A stretch of 64,000 nucleotides of DNA from Betaproteobacteria bacterium (lineage in GTDB: Bacteria > Pseudomonadota > Gammaproteobacteria > Burkholderiales > Burkholderiaceae_C): the NCBI GenBank assembly GCA_947453725.1, contig CANGHH010000020.1, forward strand, positions 1-64,000, given 5' to 3'. The translations under genes were made by a program, and so were the position numbers. This document shows, in pieces, positions 34,290-46,021 of the stretch. The notes beneath the pieces are model-generated. The model saw only the letters and a program-made list of their open reading frames with translations, was not told the origin of the DNA and did not search any database. The first letter of the stretch is position 1; the number at the start of each line of letters is the position of its first letter.

Positions 34290-35351
34290 TCACTGGCCGT
34301 GCTGTTCCAGCGCCAGTGCCGCGCCGCTCAGCGCGGCCAGCGTATCGGTGATCAGGTAGGTCGGCACCGCCTGCAGGTAGGCCTGGAAGCGGCCCTTGGC
34401 CTCGAAACGTTCGCGGAAGCGCGAGCTGAAGAAAGTCTCGCCCAGCCGCGGCACGATGCCGCCGCCGATGTAGACGCCGCCGCGCGCACCCAGCACCAGG
34501 GCCACGTTGCCGGCAAAGCTGCCGAGCAGCGCGCAGAAGCTGTCCAGGCTGCGCTGGCAGGCGGCATCGGTGCCGGCCAGGCCGCGCTCGACGATGTCAC
34601 CCGCCGTCAACAGCGTGCCCGGCCCGCCCGGCTGGCCCAGAACGCGGGCCACGGCGCCATGCAGCACCGGCAGGCCGATGCCCGACAGCAGCCGTTCGGC
34701 CGAGACATGCGGGAAATCGCAGCGCACGGCGGCCAGCAGCGCGGCTTCGAAGTCATCGCTGGCAGCCAGCGTGGCGTGGCCGCCTTCGCCCGGCACGGCC
34801 ACCCAGCCGTGCGGCGTCGGCAGCAGGCCGGCCACACCCAGGCCGGTGCCCGGCCCGATGACGGCCAGGCCGCCGTTGACGCTGCCGGCCGGTGCACCGG
34901 TCGTGCCTTCGGCGGTGATCGGCCGCACCTGCGCCGGGCCCAGCCGCGGCAGCGACAGGGCCAGCGCCTCGAAGTCGTTCAGCACCAGCAAGCCGTCCAG
35001 CCCCAGGTCGCGCTGCAAGGCGCGGCGCGAAAAAGCCCAGCCGCTGTTGGTCAAGGTGATCTGGTCCTGCCCGACGGCCGTGGCCACGGCCAGGGCCGCC
35101 GCCTTCGGCATCACGGCCTCGGTGCCCAGCGTGGTCGCCAGCTGCGCCAGGTAGGACCGCACCGCCGCCGCCGGGTCGGCGTGGTCGGCCACGCTCAAGG
35201 TCAGGACATGCTGCACCGTGTCGGCGCCTTCGGCCAGCCAGCCGAAGCGCGCATTGGTGCCGCCGATGTCGGCCACCAGCCAGGGGCGGGCCAGATCGCC
35301 GCGACGGTTGTCGGGGTAGCGTTGTGCTGGGAAAAGGCTGTGCTCGTTCAT
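34290..35351 (-). CDS. glk: Glucokinase
   Basis: A 353-residue ATP-dependent glucokinase of the bacterial Glk family; it makes glucose 6-phosphate in the cytoplasm. Motifs: WLVADIGGTNARFGWL (phosphate-binding loop), LLVLNDFEALALSLP (catalytic Asp), AVIGPGTGLGVAGLL, PGEGGHATLA and GGVYIGGGIVPRLG. Length is near E. coli Glk (321) plus an N-terminal extension of about 23 residues. Start: ATG 35351 chosen over a TTG at 35360. It is divergent from a second glucokinase fused to HexR, with two HexR-like operators in between. Confidence 0.93.
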   Translation of the reverse strand: MNEHSLFPAQRYPDNRRGDLARPWLVADIGGTNARFGWLAEGADTVQHVLTLSVADHADPAAAVRSYLAQLATTLGTEAVMPKAAALAVATAVGQDQITLTNSGWAFSRRALQRDLGLDGLLVLNDFEALALSLPRLGPAQVRPITAEGTTGAPAGSVNGGLAVIGPGTGLGVAGLLPTPHGWVAVPGEGGHATLAASDDFEAALLAAVRCDFPHVSAERLLSGIGLPVLHGAVARVLGQPGGPGTLLTAGDIVERGLAGTDAACQRSLDSFCALLGSFAGNVALVLGARGGVYIGGGIVPRLGETFFSSRFRERFEAKGRFQAYLQAVPTYLITDTLAALSGAALALEQHGQ

Positions 35352-35404
35352 GCCGTTCAAGTCATTGCCATGGATGCGCCAGCCGGGGGGCGATGGCGCG
35401 TGAC

Positions 35405-35419
35405 GGTAGCAAAACTACC
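35405..35419. promoter_or_regulatory. HexR-like operator, glucokinase side
   Basis: GGTAG-CAAAA-CTACC, a perfect 5-5-5 inverted repeat with the outer T/A replaced by G/C. It lies 53 bp upstream of the glk start. Confidence 0.6.
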
Positions 35420-35494
35420 AAATTCCAACAAGGGCTGTGAACGAAGATCAAAGCCCATGACAAATAGAGAGAACCTTCAAAATGCCCGTGCGTC

Positions 35495-35509
35495 TGTAGC
35501 CTAGCTACA
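35495..35509. promoter_or_regulatory. HexR-like operator, glucokinase-HexR side
   Basis: TGTAG-CCTAG-CTACA, fully palindromic arms; the palindrome extends to CTGTAGC/GCTACAG. It lies 53 bp upstream of the fusion gene, which suggests autoregulation. Its centre is 90 bp from that of the glk-side site. Confidence 0.65.
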
Positions 35510-35562
35510 GCACTTGGCGATGTGCACAATGTCGACTGGCGTCGCTTCCGCCCAGGGTATTC

Positions 35563-37500
35563 ATGACTCCGCATTCCCGCCCACGCCTGCTCGCCGACAT
35601 CGGTGGCACCTATGCCCGCTTCACGCTGGAGGTGTCGCCGGGCCGTTTCGAGCAGACGGTTTCGCTGCGCAGCGCCGACCACCCCGACTTCCAGGCTGCG
35701 GTCACCGCCTACCTGGCCGGCTTGCCCGCCGGACTGGCCGCAAGCATCGAACATGCCGCGGTCGCGATTGCCAACCCGGTCGAGGGCGACGAAGTCCGGA
35801 TGACCAACTACCACTGGCACTTTTCCAGTGAAGCCATGCGCCAGCGCCTGGGACTGCTGACGCTGGTGGTGGTCAACGACTTCACCGCGCTGGCGATGGC
35901 CTTGCCGCGGCTGCAGGCCGCACAACGCCGCCAGGTTGGCGGTGGCGCGCCGCGCGAGCACAGCGTGGTCGGCGTGCTCGGCGCCGGCTCGGGCCTGGGG
36001 GTCAGCGGCCTGATTCCTGTCGGCGATGCCGCCGGCCTGGCTTATGTGGCCTTGGGCACCGAAGGCGGCCACACCAGCTTTGCGCCGCGCGACGAACGCG
36101 AAATCGCCATCCTGCGTCACGGCCTGGCGCGCCACCCGCATGTCTCTTTCGAGCGCCTGCTGTCGGGCCCCGGGCTGGAACTGATCCACGAGGCCTTGCG
36201 CGCCCACGCCGGCCTGCCGGTGCAGCCCCGGACCGCGCCCGACATCACCCGCGAGGCGCTGGCCGGCGGCGACGCCTGGTGCGTGGAAGCGCTGCAGGCC
36301 TTTTGCGCCGTGCTCGGCACCGCAGCGGCCAATCTGGCGGTCACGCTGGGCGCTTTCGGCGGCATCTACATCGGCGGCGGCATCGTGCCGCGGCTGGGCG
36401 ATTACTTCGACCGCTCGCCCTTCCGCGCCCGCTTCGAGGACAAGGGCCGTTTCAGCGCTTACCTGAAGGGCATACCGACCTACGTCGTGACCGCCGAACA
36501 CGCCACCTTCCTGGGCGTCTCGGCGATCCTGGCTGCCCAGTTGCAGGCCCGCCAGGGTGACCAGGAATCGGCCCTGCTGAGCCAGATCCAGCGCAGCCGC
36601 GACGGCCTGTCGCCGGCTGAGCGCCGGGTGGCCGACCATGTGCTGGCCCACCCGCGCTCGACGCTCAGCGACCCGATCGCCGAGATCGCCAAGGCGGCGC
36701 AGGTCAGCCAGCCGACGGTGATCCGCTTCTGCCGCAGCCTGGGCTGCGAAGGCCTGTCCGACTTCAAGCTGCGGCTGGCCTCGGGCCTGTCGGGCAGCAT
36801 CCCGCTGACCCACACCCAGGTCACCGGGTCCGACAGCATGCTCGAGCTGGGCGTGAAGGTCCTGGGCAACACCGCCAGCGCGATCCTGCAGGTGCGCGAG
36901 CAACTCAACCGCGACACCCTGGCCCGGGCCATCGATTTGCTGGCCGCGGCGCCGCGCATCGAGTTCTTCGCGGTCGGCCACTACGGCGTGGTGGCCGACG
37001 ACGCGCAGTTCAAGTTCCTGCGCTTCGGGGTGCCCAGCGCCAGTTACACCGACCCGCGGCTGCAGGTGCTGGCGGCCCAGGTGATGCGCGCCGGCGACGT
37101 GGCGGTGATCGTCAGCAGCAGCGGGCGCGTCGACGACCTGCTGGCCGTGGTTGACCTCGCGCAGGCGCGCGGCGCCAAGGTGGTGGCCATCACGGCCAGC
37201 CACACCCCGCTGGCGAAGAAGGCCGACGTGGCCCTGATCGTCGACCACCAGGAAGACCTGGCCACGCACGTGCCGATGGTCAGCCGCATCCTGCACCTGC
37301 TGGTCATCGACATCCTGGCCGTCGGTGTGGCGATGAAGCTCGGGCAGCAGGCCGGCGCCCCCTTGCCCATCGCCGCGGCCGACCTCGACGACGCGGTCGC
37401 ATCGACAGCTGCCCGCACTGCGTCGCCCACCGCGCAGCGCGTGGCCCCGGGCATCAGCAGCGCCGGGCCGCTGGCGCGGCTGACTTCACACAGCCGCTAG
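35563..37500 (+). CDS. glk-hexR: Bifunctional glucokinase / HexR (RpiR-family) transcriptional regulator
   Basis: A 645-residue fusion. Residues 1-335 are a complete glucokinase: LLADIGGTYARF, VVVNDFTALAMALP (catalytic Asp), GAGSGLGVSGL, GTEGGHTSFAPRDE, IYIGGGIVPRLG. Residues 345-420 are an RpiR-type HTH (SPAERRVADHVLAHP, then EIAKAAQVSQPTVIRFCRS). Residues about 455-600 are a SIS sugar-phosphate domain (FFAVGHYGVVADDAQFKF, VIVSSSGRVDDLL). This fusion is known in Burkholderiales. HexR proteins generally respond to 2-keto-3-deoxy-6-phosphogluconate of the Entner-Doudoroff route. It is the only sugar regulator in the region, so it is the likely controller of the operators listed here. Confidence 0.95.
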   Translation: MTPHSRPRLLADIGGTYARFTLEVSPGRFEQTVSLRSADHPDFQAAVTAYLAGLPAGLAASIEHAAVAIANPVEGDEVRMTNYHWHFSSEAMRQRLGLLTLVVVNDFTALAMALPRLQAAQRRQVGGGAPREHSVVGVLGAGSGLGVSGLIPVGDAAGLAYVALGTEGGHTSFAPRDEREIAILRHGLARHPHVSFERLLSGPGLELIHEALRAHAGLPVQPRTAPDITREALAGGDAWCVEALQAFCAVLGTAAANLAVTLGAFGGIYIGGGIVPRLGDYFDRSPFRARFEDKGRFSAYLKGIPTYVVTAEHATFLGVSAILAAQLQARQGDQESALLSQIQRSRDGLSPAERRVADHVLAHPRSTLSDPIAEIAKAAQVSQPTVIRFCRSLGCEGLSDFKLRLASGLSGSIPLTHTQVTGSDSMLELGVKVLGNTASAILQVREQLNRDTLARAIDLLAAAPRIEFFAVGHYGVVADDAQFKFLRFGVPSASYTDPRLQVLAAQVMRAGDVAVIVSSSGRVDDLLAVVDLAQARGAKVVAITASHTPLAKKADVALIVDHQEDLATHVPMVSRILHLLVIDILAVGVAMKLGQQAGAPLPIAAADLDDAVASTAARTASPTAQRVAPGISSAGPLARLTSHSR

Positions 37501-37548
37501 GGGGGCGCGCCGGCCGGCGCGAGCGCGGCGCCCTAGAATTGGCGGGCT

Positions 37549-37643
37549 TTCGAGGAGCGTTGCGACGGTGGCCAGCCCCAGGCCCACCGCCAGGCTCGAA
37601 GCGCTGCGCCGGCCTTGCCGCGCGGCAGGCAACGGCGCTCGAT
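37549..37643 (+). ncRNA. S-adenosylhomocysteine (SAH) riboswitch
   Basis: The conserved elements of the SAH riboswitch are all present in order: CGAGGAGCGTTGCGACGG (37551-37568), a variable hairpin CGGTGG...CCACCG, CCAGGCTCGAA (37590-37600), a second variable hairpin, and GGCAACGGCGCTCG (37628-37641). GAGCG pairs with CGCTC to close P1, and CGAG near the start can pair with CTCG for the pseudoknot. It ends 32 bp before metH. Binding SAH turns expression on in this class, so methionine synthesis would rise when SAH accumulates. Confidence 0.9.
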
Positions 37644-37675
37644 CTCCCCCGCCCGGGAATCAAGGAATCTGCGCC

Positions 37676-40434
<2,759 letters not shown>

Positions 40435-40438
<4 letters not shown>

Positions 40439-42483
40439 AGCCGGCCCAGCCGACTTCCCTCAACGCGGCCCAGATGGCGGCCGTGCACCAGCTGGATGGG
40501 CCCTGCCTGGTGCTGGCCGGCGCGGGTTCCGGCAAGACGCGGGTCATCGTCCACAAGATCGCGCGGTTGCTGCAGGCCGGGCTGCTGCCCAGGCAGATCG
40601 CGGCCATCACCTTCACCAACAAGGCCGCGCAGGAGATGCGCGAGCGGGCCAAGGCCCTGGTCGGCCCGCGCGCGGCGAAAGACCTCGCCGTCAGCACCTT
40701 CCACTCGCTGGGCGTGCGCATGCTGCGTGCTGATGGGCCGCGCATCGGGCTGAAGGAGAACTTCAGCATCCTCGACAGCGACGACGTGCTGGGGGTGATG
40801 AAGGAAGCCGGCGGCACCACCGACGCCGCGTTGGCCCGCCGGTGGCAGTGGACCATCAGCCTGTGGAAAAACCAGGGGCTGGACGCCGAAAGCGCAGCCG
40901 GCATCGCGGCCGATGCCGACGAACTGGTGGCCGCCCGCGTCATGCGCCTGTACGGCGAACGCCTGCTGGCTTTCCAGGCGGTCGACTTCGACGACCTGAT
41001 CCAGCTGCCGCTGAAGCTGCTGCAGCACGATGCCGAGGCGCGCGCGAAATGGTCGGGGATGTTCCGGCACATCCTGGTCGACGAGGTGCAGGACACCAAC
41101 GCCGTTCAGTACGAATTGCTCAAGGCGCTGGTCGGCGACGACGGCATCTTCACGGCCGTGGGCGACGACGACCAGAGCATCTACGGCTGGCGCGGCGCCA
41201 CCATCGAGAACCTGCGCCGCCTGCCGCAGGACTACCCGCAGCTGAAGGTCATCGCGCTGGAGCAGAACTACCGCAGCACCGGGCAGATCCTGCGGGCGGC
41301 GAATGCGGTCATCGCCGGCAACCCGAAGATCTTCGAGAAGAAGCTGTGGAGCGACCTGGGCGACGGCGAAGCGGTTCGCTTGATCGACTGCGACAGCGAA
41401 GAGCACGAGGCCGAGCGCGCGGTGTCGCGCATCCAGGCCCTGCGCGCGCAGGGCGGCGACGTGAAGTTCGCCGACTTCGCCATCCTCTACCGCGCCAACC
41501 ACCAGTCCCGCGTCTTCGAACAGAAGCTGCGCGCGGCGCAGATCCCGTACAAGGTCTCGGGCGGCCAGAGCTACTTCGACCGCGCCGAGATCAAGGACCT
41601 CTGCGCCTGGCTGCGGCTGCTGGTCAACCCCGACGACGACCCGGCCTTCCTGCGCGCCGTCAGCACGCCCAAGCGCGGCATCGGCCACCAGACGCTGGCC
41701 AGCCTGGGCGAGTTCGCCAGCAAGTGGAAGCTGAGCCTGTTCGACGCGCTGTTCTCGCCTTCCTTGGGCAGCGCGCTGAAGGGCAAGGCCGTCGATGGCC
41801 TGCACGAATTCGGCCGCGAGGTCAACGAACTCGAGCAGCGTGCGGCGGCCACCAGCGGCGGCGAAGACGCCAAGGTCTTGCTGCTGCAGTGGCTGAAGGA
41901 CATCGCCTACGAACAGCACCTGCTCGATGGCGAGGACAGCCCCAAGGTGGCCGCGGCGCGCTGGAGCAATGTGCTGGACTTCGTCGACTGGATCGCCAAG
42001 CGCTGCGGCGGCCAGATCACGCAGGACGGCGGCGTCACCCTCGAGGCCGAGAAGCAGACCGTGCTGCAGGTGGCGCAGACCATCAGCGTGATCATCAGCC
42101 TGGCCGAGCGCGGCGACGAGCAGGACGTGGTGACGCTGTCGACGCTGCACGCCGCCAAGGGCCTGGAATGGCCGCATGTGCAGTTGGTGGGCATCAACGA
42201 GGGTCTGTTGCCGTTCCGAAGCGGCGACGAAGAGATCACCGCCGAGCGCATCGAGGAAGAGCGCCGCCTGATGTACGTCGGCATCACGCGGGCCCGCATC
42301 ACGCTGGCCGTGAGCACGCTGCGCCGGCGCAAGAAGGGCCGCGACACGGTGCAGGGCATCCCCAGCCGCTTCATCCAAGAGATGAAGCTCGAAGAAGCCG
42401 TCGACAAGGGCGACCCGCGGGAGCGGCTGAAGAAGCTGCGCGCCGAACTGGCCGCCCGCGTGGCGCCGGCAGCGCCGGCCTGA
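40435..42483 (+). CDS. rep: ATP-dependent DNA helicase Rep
   Basis: A 682-residue superfamily 1 3'-5' helicase of the Rep/UvrD/PcrA group. Motifs: Q-region LNAAQMAAVHQLDGPCLVLAG, Walker A GAGSGKTRV (28-36), Ia ITFTNKAAQEMRERA, II VDEVQDTN (about 216), III GDDDQSIYGWRGA, IV EQNYRSTGQILRAAN, V TLHAAKGLEWPHV and VI RRLMYVGITRAR. Length matches Rep (673). It helps replication forks pass protein obstacles. It starts with TTG overlapping the metH stop, so it is probably translated from the metH transcript. Confidence 0.92.
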
Positions 42484-42505
42484 AGCGCGGCGCCGGACCG
42501 GGCGC

Positions 42506-43411
42506 CTACATGCCTTTGAACAGCCCGGTGTAGCTGCGGCTGACTTCCAGCTTCTCGTTGTGGCCGCGCACGGTCACGATCTGGCGGCCGCGGAAGTCGC
42601 GCGTCACGCCGCTGATGCACTTCACGTTGACCAGGGTGCTGCGGTGGATCTGCCAGAAACGCTGCGGGTCGATCTCGTCGACCAGTTCCTTGATCGGCTT
42701 GCGGATCAGCGCCTCGACCTGCGCCGTCTGCACGCGGGTGTACTTCTCGTCGCTGATGAAGAACAGCACCTCGTCCACCGGGATCATCTGGATGGCGGGG
42801 CCCACGGTGGCCTGGATCCACTGCAGGTAGTTCGGCGTGCTGCCGGGGTTCAGGCGCGAGCTCAACTGGTGCAGCAGCTGCTGCATGTTGGGCCCCGGTG
42901 GCGCGGCCTCGGCCTCGGCCGAACCGGGGCCGTAGCGGCGTGCGGCCAGGCGCTTGCGGATGCGGTCCACCGTCAACTGCAAGCGGTCGCGCTCGGCCGG
43001 CTTCAGCACATAGTCGGCCACGCCTTGCTCGAAGGCTTCCACCGCGTACTGGTCGTAGGCGGTGATGAAGACGATCTCGGGCAGCAGCTCGTCGTCGTCG
43101 GGGTCGGAAGCGGCGTTGGCGTCACCTTCCTGCGGCGAACGCGGCGCCAGTTGGGCGATCTGCTGGGCCGCTTCCACGCCCGTGAGGCCGGGCATGCGGA
43201 TGTCGAGAAAGACGATGTCGGGCCGGTGCTGGTCCACCAGCTGCACGGCTTCCAGGCCGTTCTTGGCTTCGGCCACGATCTGCAGTTCCGGCCAGACTTC
43301 GGCCAGCCGGGCACGCAGTTGCTCGCGCATCAGGCGTTCGTCGTCGGCCAGCACGGCGGTCGTGACGTGGTGGTCGGCGTTGGCCGGGTGGGCGACGGGC
43401 GGCGTGTTCAT
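42506..43411 (-). CDS. LytR/AlgR-type response regulator
   Basis: A 301-residue response regulator. Receiver domain with acidic pair ADDE (about 22-25), phosphorylated Asp70 in IVFLDIRMPG, and VLKPAERD with the conserved Lys. An unusual insert (PRSPQEGDANAASDPDDDEL) stretches the receiver between the strand after Asp70 and the FITAYDQ strand. The C-terminal LytTR DNA-binding domain (about 195-300) has EVLFFISDEKYTRVQT and FWQIHRSTLVNV. It overlaps the kinase gene by ATGA. Targets are unknown; LytTR proteins usually bind paired direct repeats. Confidence 0.92.
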   Translation of the reverse strand: MNTPPVAHPANADHHVTTAVLADDERLMREQLRARLAEVWPELQIVAEAKNGLEAVQLVDQHRPDIVFLDIRMPGLTGVEAAQQIAQLAPRSPQEGDANAASDPDDDELLPEIVFITAYDQYAVEAFEQGVADYVLKPAERDRLQLTVDRIRKRLAARRYGPGSAEAEAAPPGPNMQQLLHQLSSRLNPGSTPNYLQWIQATVGPAIQMIPVDEVLFFISDEKYTRVQTAQVEALIRKPIKELVDEIDPQRFWQIHRSTLVNVKCISGVTRDFRGRQIVTVRGHNEKLEVSRSYTGLFKGM

Positions 43412-44871
43412 GTTGGCGTCCCTTCCACGGTCTTGTAGGGCACGGTGATGGTCACCACGGTGCCGCTGGGTTGGTTGGCGCTGACGGTGAGCGTGGCCTT
43501 CGGACCGTACAGCAGTTGCAGGCGTTCGCGGATGTTGGCCAGGCCGACGCCGGTGCCCGCCGTGGCCGCCTTGCCAAAGCCCAGGCCGGTGTCGGCCACC
43601 GTGACCTGCAACTTGCCGTGCACGATCTCGGCCGCGACGCGCAGGGCGCCGCCCTCGGGCTTGGGTTCCAGGCCGTGCTGGATGGCGTTCTCGACCAGGG
43701 TCTGGATCATCATCGGCGGGAACTCGGCCGACAGCAGGCCGTCCGGCACCAGCACCTCGGTGGCCAGGCGCTCTTCCATCCGCACCTTGAGGATCTCCAG
43801 GTAAGGCCGGATCACCGCGATCTCGCGCCCCAGGTCGCGCACACCGGCGCTTTTGCCATCGCCCGTGCTGCCGTTGGCTTCGCGCATCGTCGGCATGCTG
43901 GCGCGCAGCAGGGCGATCAGGTTCTTCTGCATCTGGCTGGCGCGCGGCGGGTCGGTCTCGATCAGGTGGTCGATGCTGGCCAGCGTGTTGAACAGGAAAT
44001 GCGGCTCGACCTGCGCCTGCATCGCCGCCATCCGCGCTTCGACCACCTGGCGCTTCAGCGACTCGGCTTCGGCCGTTTCGGTGGCCTGCGCGGCCTTCAC
44101 CTCGGCCTGCATGCGGCCCTTGTAGGTGTATTTCAGAACCGCCGAGGCCAGCACCCACAGCGTGGCGAACTGCATCATGAAGTCGCCGATGCCCACGCGC
44201 GTGGTGTGCTTGGTCAGGCGCACGGTTTCCTGCTCGCGGTTCAGCTCGTCAATGGCCGCCTGGGCGTCGCGGCGGGCTTCTTCGGCGTCGCGTGCGGCCT
44301 GTTCGGCATCGGCCTTGGCCTCGCGGAGGCTGTCCTCGATCTGCCGCTTGGCCTCGGCCACGGCCTCACGCACCGCCTCGCTGGCCACGCCGGGCGGCAG
44401 CTTGATGTGCACGCCTTCCTCGCCCACCGAAGCCGCCAGGGCCGGCGCCGAAGCGCTGCCCGTCGGGTGCGCCGGTTTGGACGTGATGTGGATGCCGTCC
44501 TTGCCGATGTTGATGTCCAGGCCTTCGCCCTTGCCCGGCGTCTCGATGCGGATGGGCGCGTCGGATGTCTTGGGTGCGGCGGGGGCGGCGGGCGCGCGCG
44601 GTGCACGGGGCAGCACCATCACGCGGGACTTGACCGGGGTCTCGATCTGCTCGGTGATGCGCCAGGTGAAGGGCGGCGAGTCGTGCACCACGCCCACCGC
44701 TACCAGCAGCAGCAGCGACAGCCCGATGAAGCGGCGCCAGCTGATGCCGACCAGCCAGTTGGCATAGGCGTGGAAGAAGCGCACTGAAGCCGCCGCGGAG
44801 CGCTGCCAGCGGTCGGCCCACGGGCTGCCGTTCTGCTTGCTGCGGGGCGGTGTGTTGTCGGGTGCGGTCAT
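43408..44871 (-). CDS. LytS-type sensor histidine kinase
   Basis: A 487-residue kinase with one helix at about 46-64, a long extracytoplasmic segment (about 65-225) holding a Pro/Ala linker and a highly charged coiled coil (VREAVAEAKRQIEDSLREA), a second helix at about 228-250, and the His_kinase domain with QVEPHFLFNTLASIDH (His291). The HATPase domain has LVENAIQHGLEPK, VADTGLGFGKAA and GVGLANIRERLQLLYG. It should phosphorylate the next gene's product. The large coiled-coil sensor part is unusual for this class, and the signal is unknown. Confidence 0.9.
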   Translation of the reverse strand: MTAPDNTPPRSKQNGSPWADRWQRSAAASVRFFHAYANWLVGISWRRFIGLSLLLLVAVGVVHDSPPFTWRITEQIETPVKSRVMVLPRAPRAPAAPAAPKTSDAPIRIETPGKGEGLDINIGKDGIHITSKPAHPTGSASAPALAASVGEEGVHIKLPPGVASEAVREAVAEAKRQIEDSLREAKADAEQAARDAEEARRDAQAAIDELNREQETVRLTKHTTRVGIGDFMMQFATLWVLASAVLKYTYKGRMQAEVKAAQATETAEAESLKRQVVEARMAAMQAQVEPHFLFNTLASIDHLIETDPPRASQMQKNLIALLRASMPTMREANGSTGDGKSAGVRDLGREIAVIRPYLEILKVRMEERLATEVLVPDGLLSAEFPPMMIQTLVENAIQHGLEPKPEGGALRVAAEIVHGKLQVTVADTGLGFGKAATAGTGVGLANIRERLQLLYGPKATLTVSANQPSGTVVTITVPYKTVEGTPT

Positions 44872-44998
44872 GGCGGCAGGCGGGACTTCGAATCAGGGCA
44901 CATGCTGCGCACTGTAGCCAGCCGGCGGCGCCGGGCCAGCGCCTGTCGACGCGCCGCCGCCCGGGCCCGACAGGCTGCAATCCAGCCCGACAGGACGT

Positions 44999-45910
44999 TC
45001 ACCCGGCCGCGTTGAACAGCTCGGTGCGCGCGGCCTGGGTGATCGCGGCGACGCCGGGGTGGGTGATGCGCCGTTCCACGCTGATGGCGTAGAAGTCATC
45101 GACCAGCTGGTCGCTGCGGCCGATGAGCTGGACGCCGAACCGCGCGACCGTTTCGGCCGCCACCGCCGTCGGCGTCAGGAAGACGCCGCGGCCCTGGCGC
45201 CCGAAGGCCTGCATCAGTGCGCCGTCGGCAAACTCGCCCACCACGCGCGGCGTCAGCCCCTGCTGCGTCAGCCAGGCATCGAGCTGCGGGCGCACCGACG
45301 AACTGCCGCCCGGCACCAGCAGCGGGGCGCCGTTCAGGCACTGCGGGAAGGGCCCCTGCAGCGTGGCGGCCAGCGCCGGCGCGGCCATGAAGCTCAAGGG
45401 CGAGCTGCCCAGCTTGTGGTTGAAGGCCTTGACGCTGAGCCGGCTGGTCAGCGGCTCGTCGGCGATCACCAGGTCCAGCCGGTGCAGCGCCAGCTGGGCC
45501 ATCAGGTCGGGGAATTGCCCTTCGCTGCACACCAGCCGCACGGGCTGGGCCAACTGCAGCGCCGGCTCGAGCAGGCGGTAGGCGACGGTCTTGTCGACGG
45601 CGTCTTCGATGCCGACGCGGAAGTCGGGCACCTGCGCCGTGCCCCGCGCCCGGCCGTGCTGGCGCAGCGCGGTTTCCATCTCGCTGCCCAGCGCAAAGAT
45701 CTCGTCGGCGTAGCGCAGGGCTACTCGGCCGTCGTCGGTCAACTCGAGCTGGCGGCCGCTCTTGCGGAACAGCGCGCTGCCCAGCCGCTCTTCCAGCAGC
45801 TTGATCTGGCCCGACAGCGTCTGCGGTGTGGTGTGCAGTTGCGCGCCGGCCTTGACGATCCCGCCGGCCCTCGCCGCGACCCAGAAGTAGTGCAGGTGCT
45901 TGAAGTTCAT
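44999..45910 (-). CDS. nhaR: LysR-family regulator, NhaR type
   Basis: A 303-residue regulator with the N-terminal winged helix (MNFKHLHYFWVAARAGG, then TPQTLSGQIKLLEERLG) characteristic of NhaR rather than of general LysR proteins. The C-terminal effector domain starts near residue 90. NhaR senses sodium/pH in enterobacteria; in Burkholderiales the target is usually unknown. No sodium antiporter gene is nearby. The start is one of two consecutive ATGs (45910 chosen; 45913 is the other). It is divergent from the Rrf2 gene with a 111-bp AT-richer gap between them. Confidence 0.88.
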   Translation of the reverse strand: MNFKHLHYFWVAARAGGIVKAGAQLHTTPQTLSGQIKLLEERLGSALFRKSGRQLELTDDGRVALRYADEIFALGSEMETALRQHGRARGTAQVPDFRVGIEDAVDKTVAYRLLEPALQLAQPVRLVCSEGQFPDLMAQLALHRLDLVIADEPLTSRLSVKAFNHKLGSSPLSFMAAPALAATLQGPFPQCLNGAPLLVPGGSSSVRPQLDAWLTQQGLTPRVVGEFADGALMQAFGRQGRGVFLTPTAVAAETVARFGVQLIGRSDQLVDDFYAISVERRITHPGVAAITQAARTELFNAAG

Positions 45911-46021
45911 CATTCGGTTTATACGAACTGAAAATTTGCAAAGTTCGAATTTACGCGAAGTGTCGGATTCTCTAGATTCACCCCGTCGCCTGCCTTTCAC
46001 CGGGCGACTTGGAGAAATTCG

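Noticed and set aside
37568..37675. Upstream extension of MetH to 37568
   Set aside because: It would translate the SAH riboswitch itself; the ATG at 37676 with AAGGA ahead fits the family N-terminus.
42484..42505. Terminator between rep and the response regulator
   Set aside because: GGCGCC repeats could pair, but the stem is self-complementary in several ways and there is no T-run; too weak to list.
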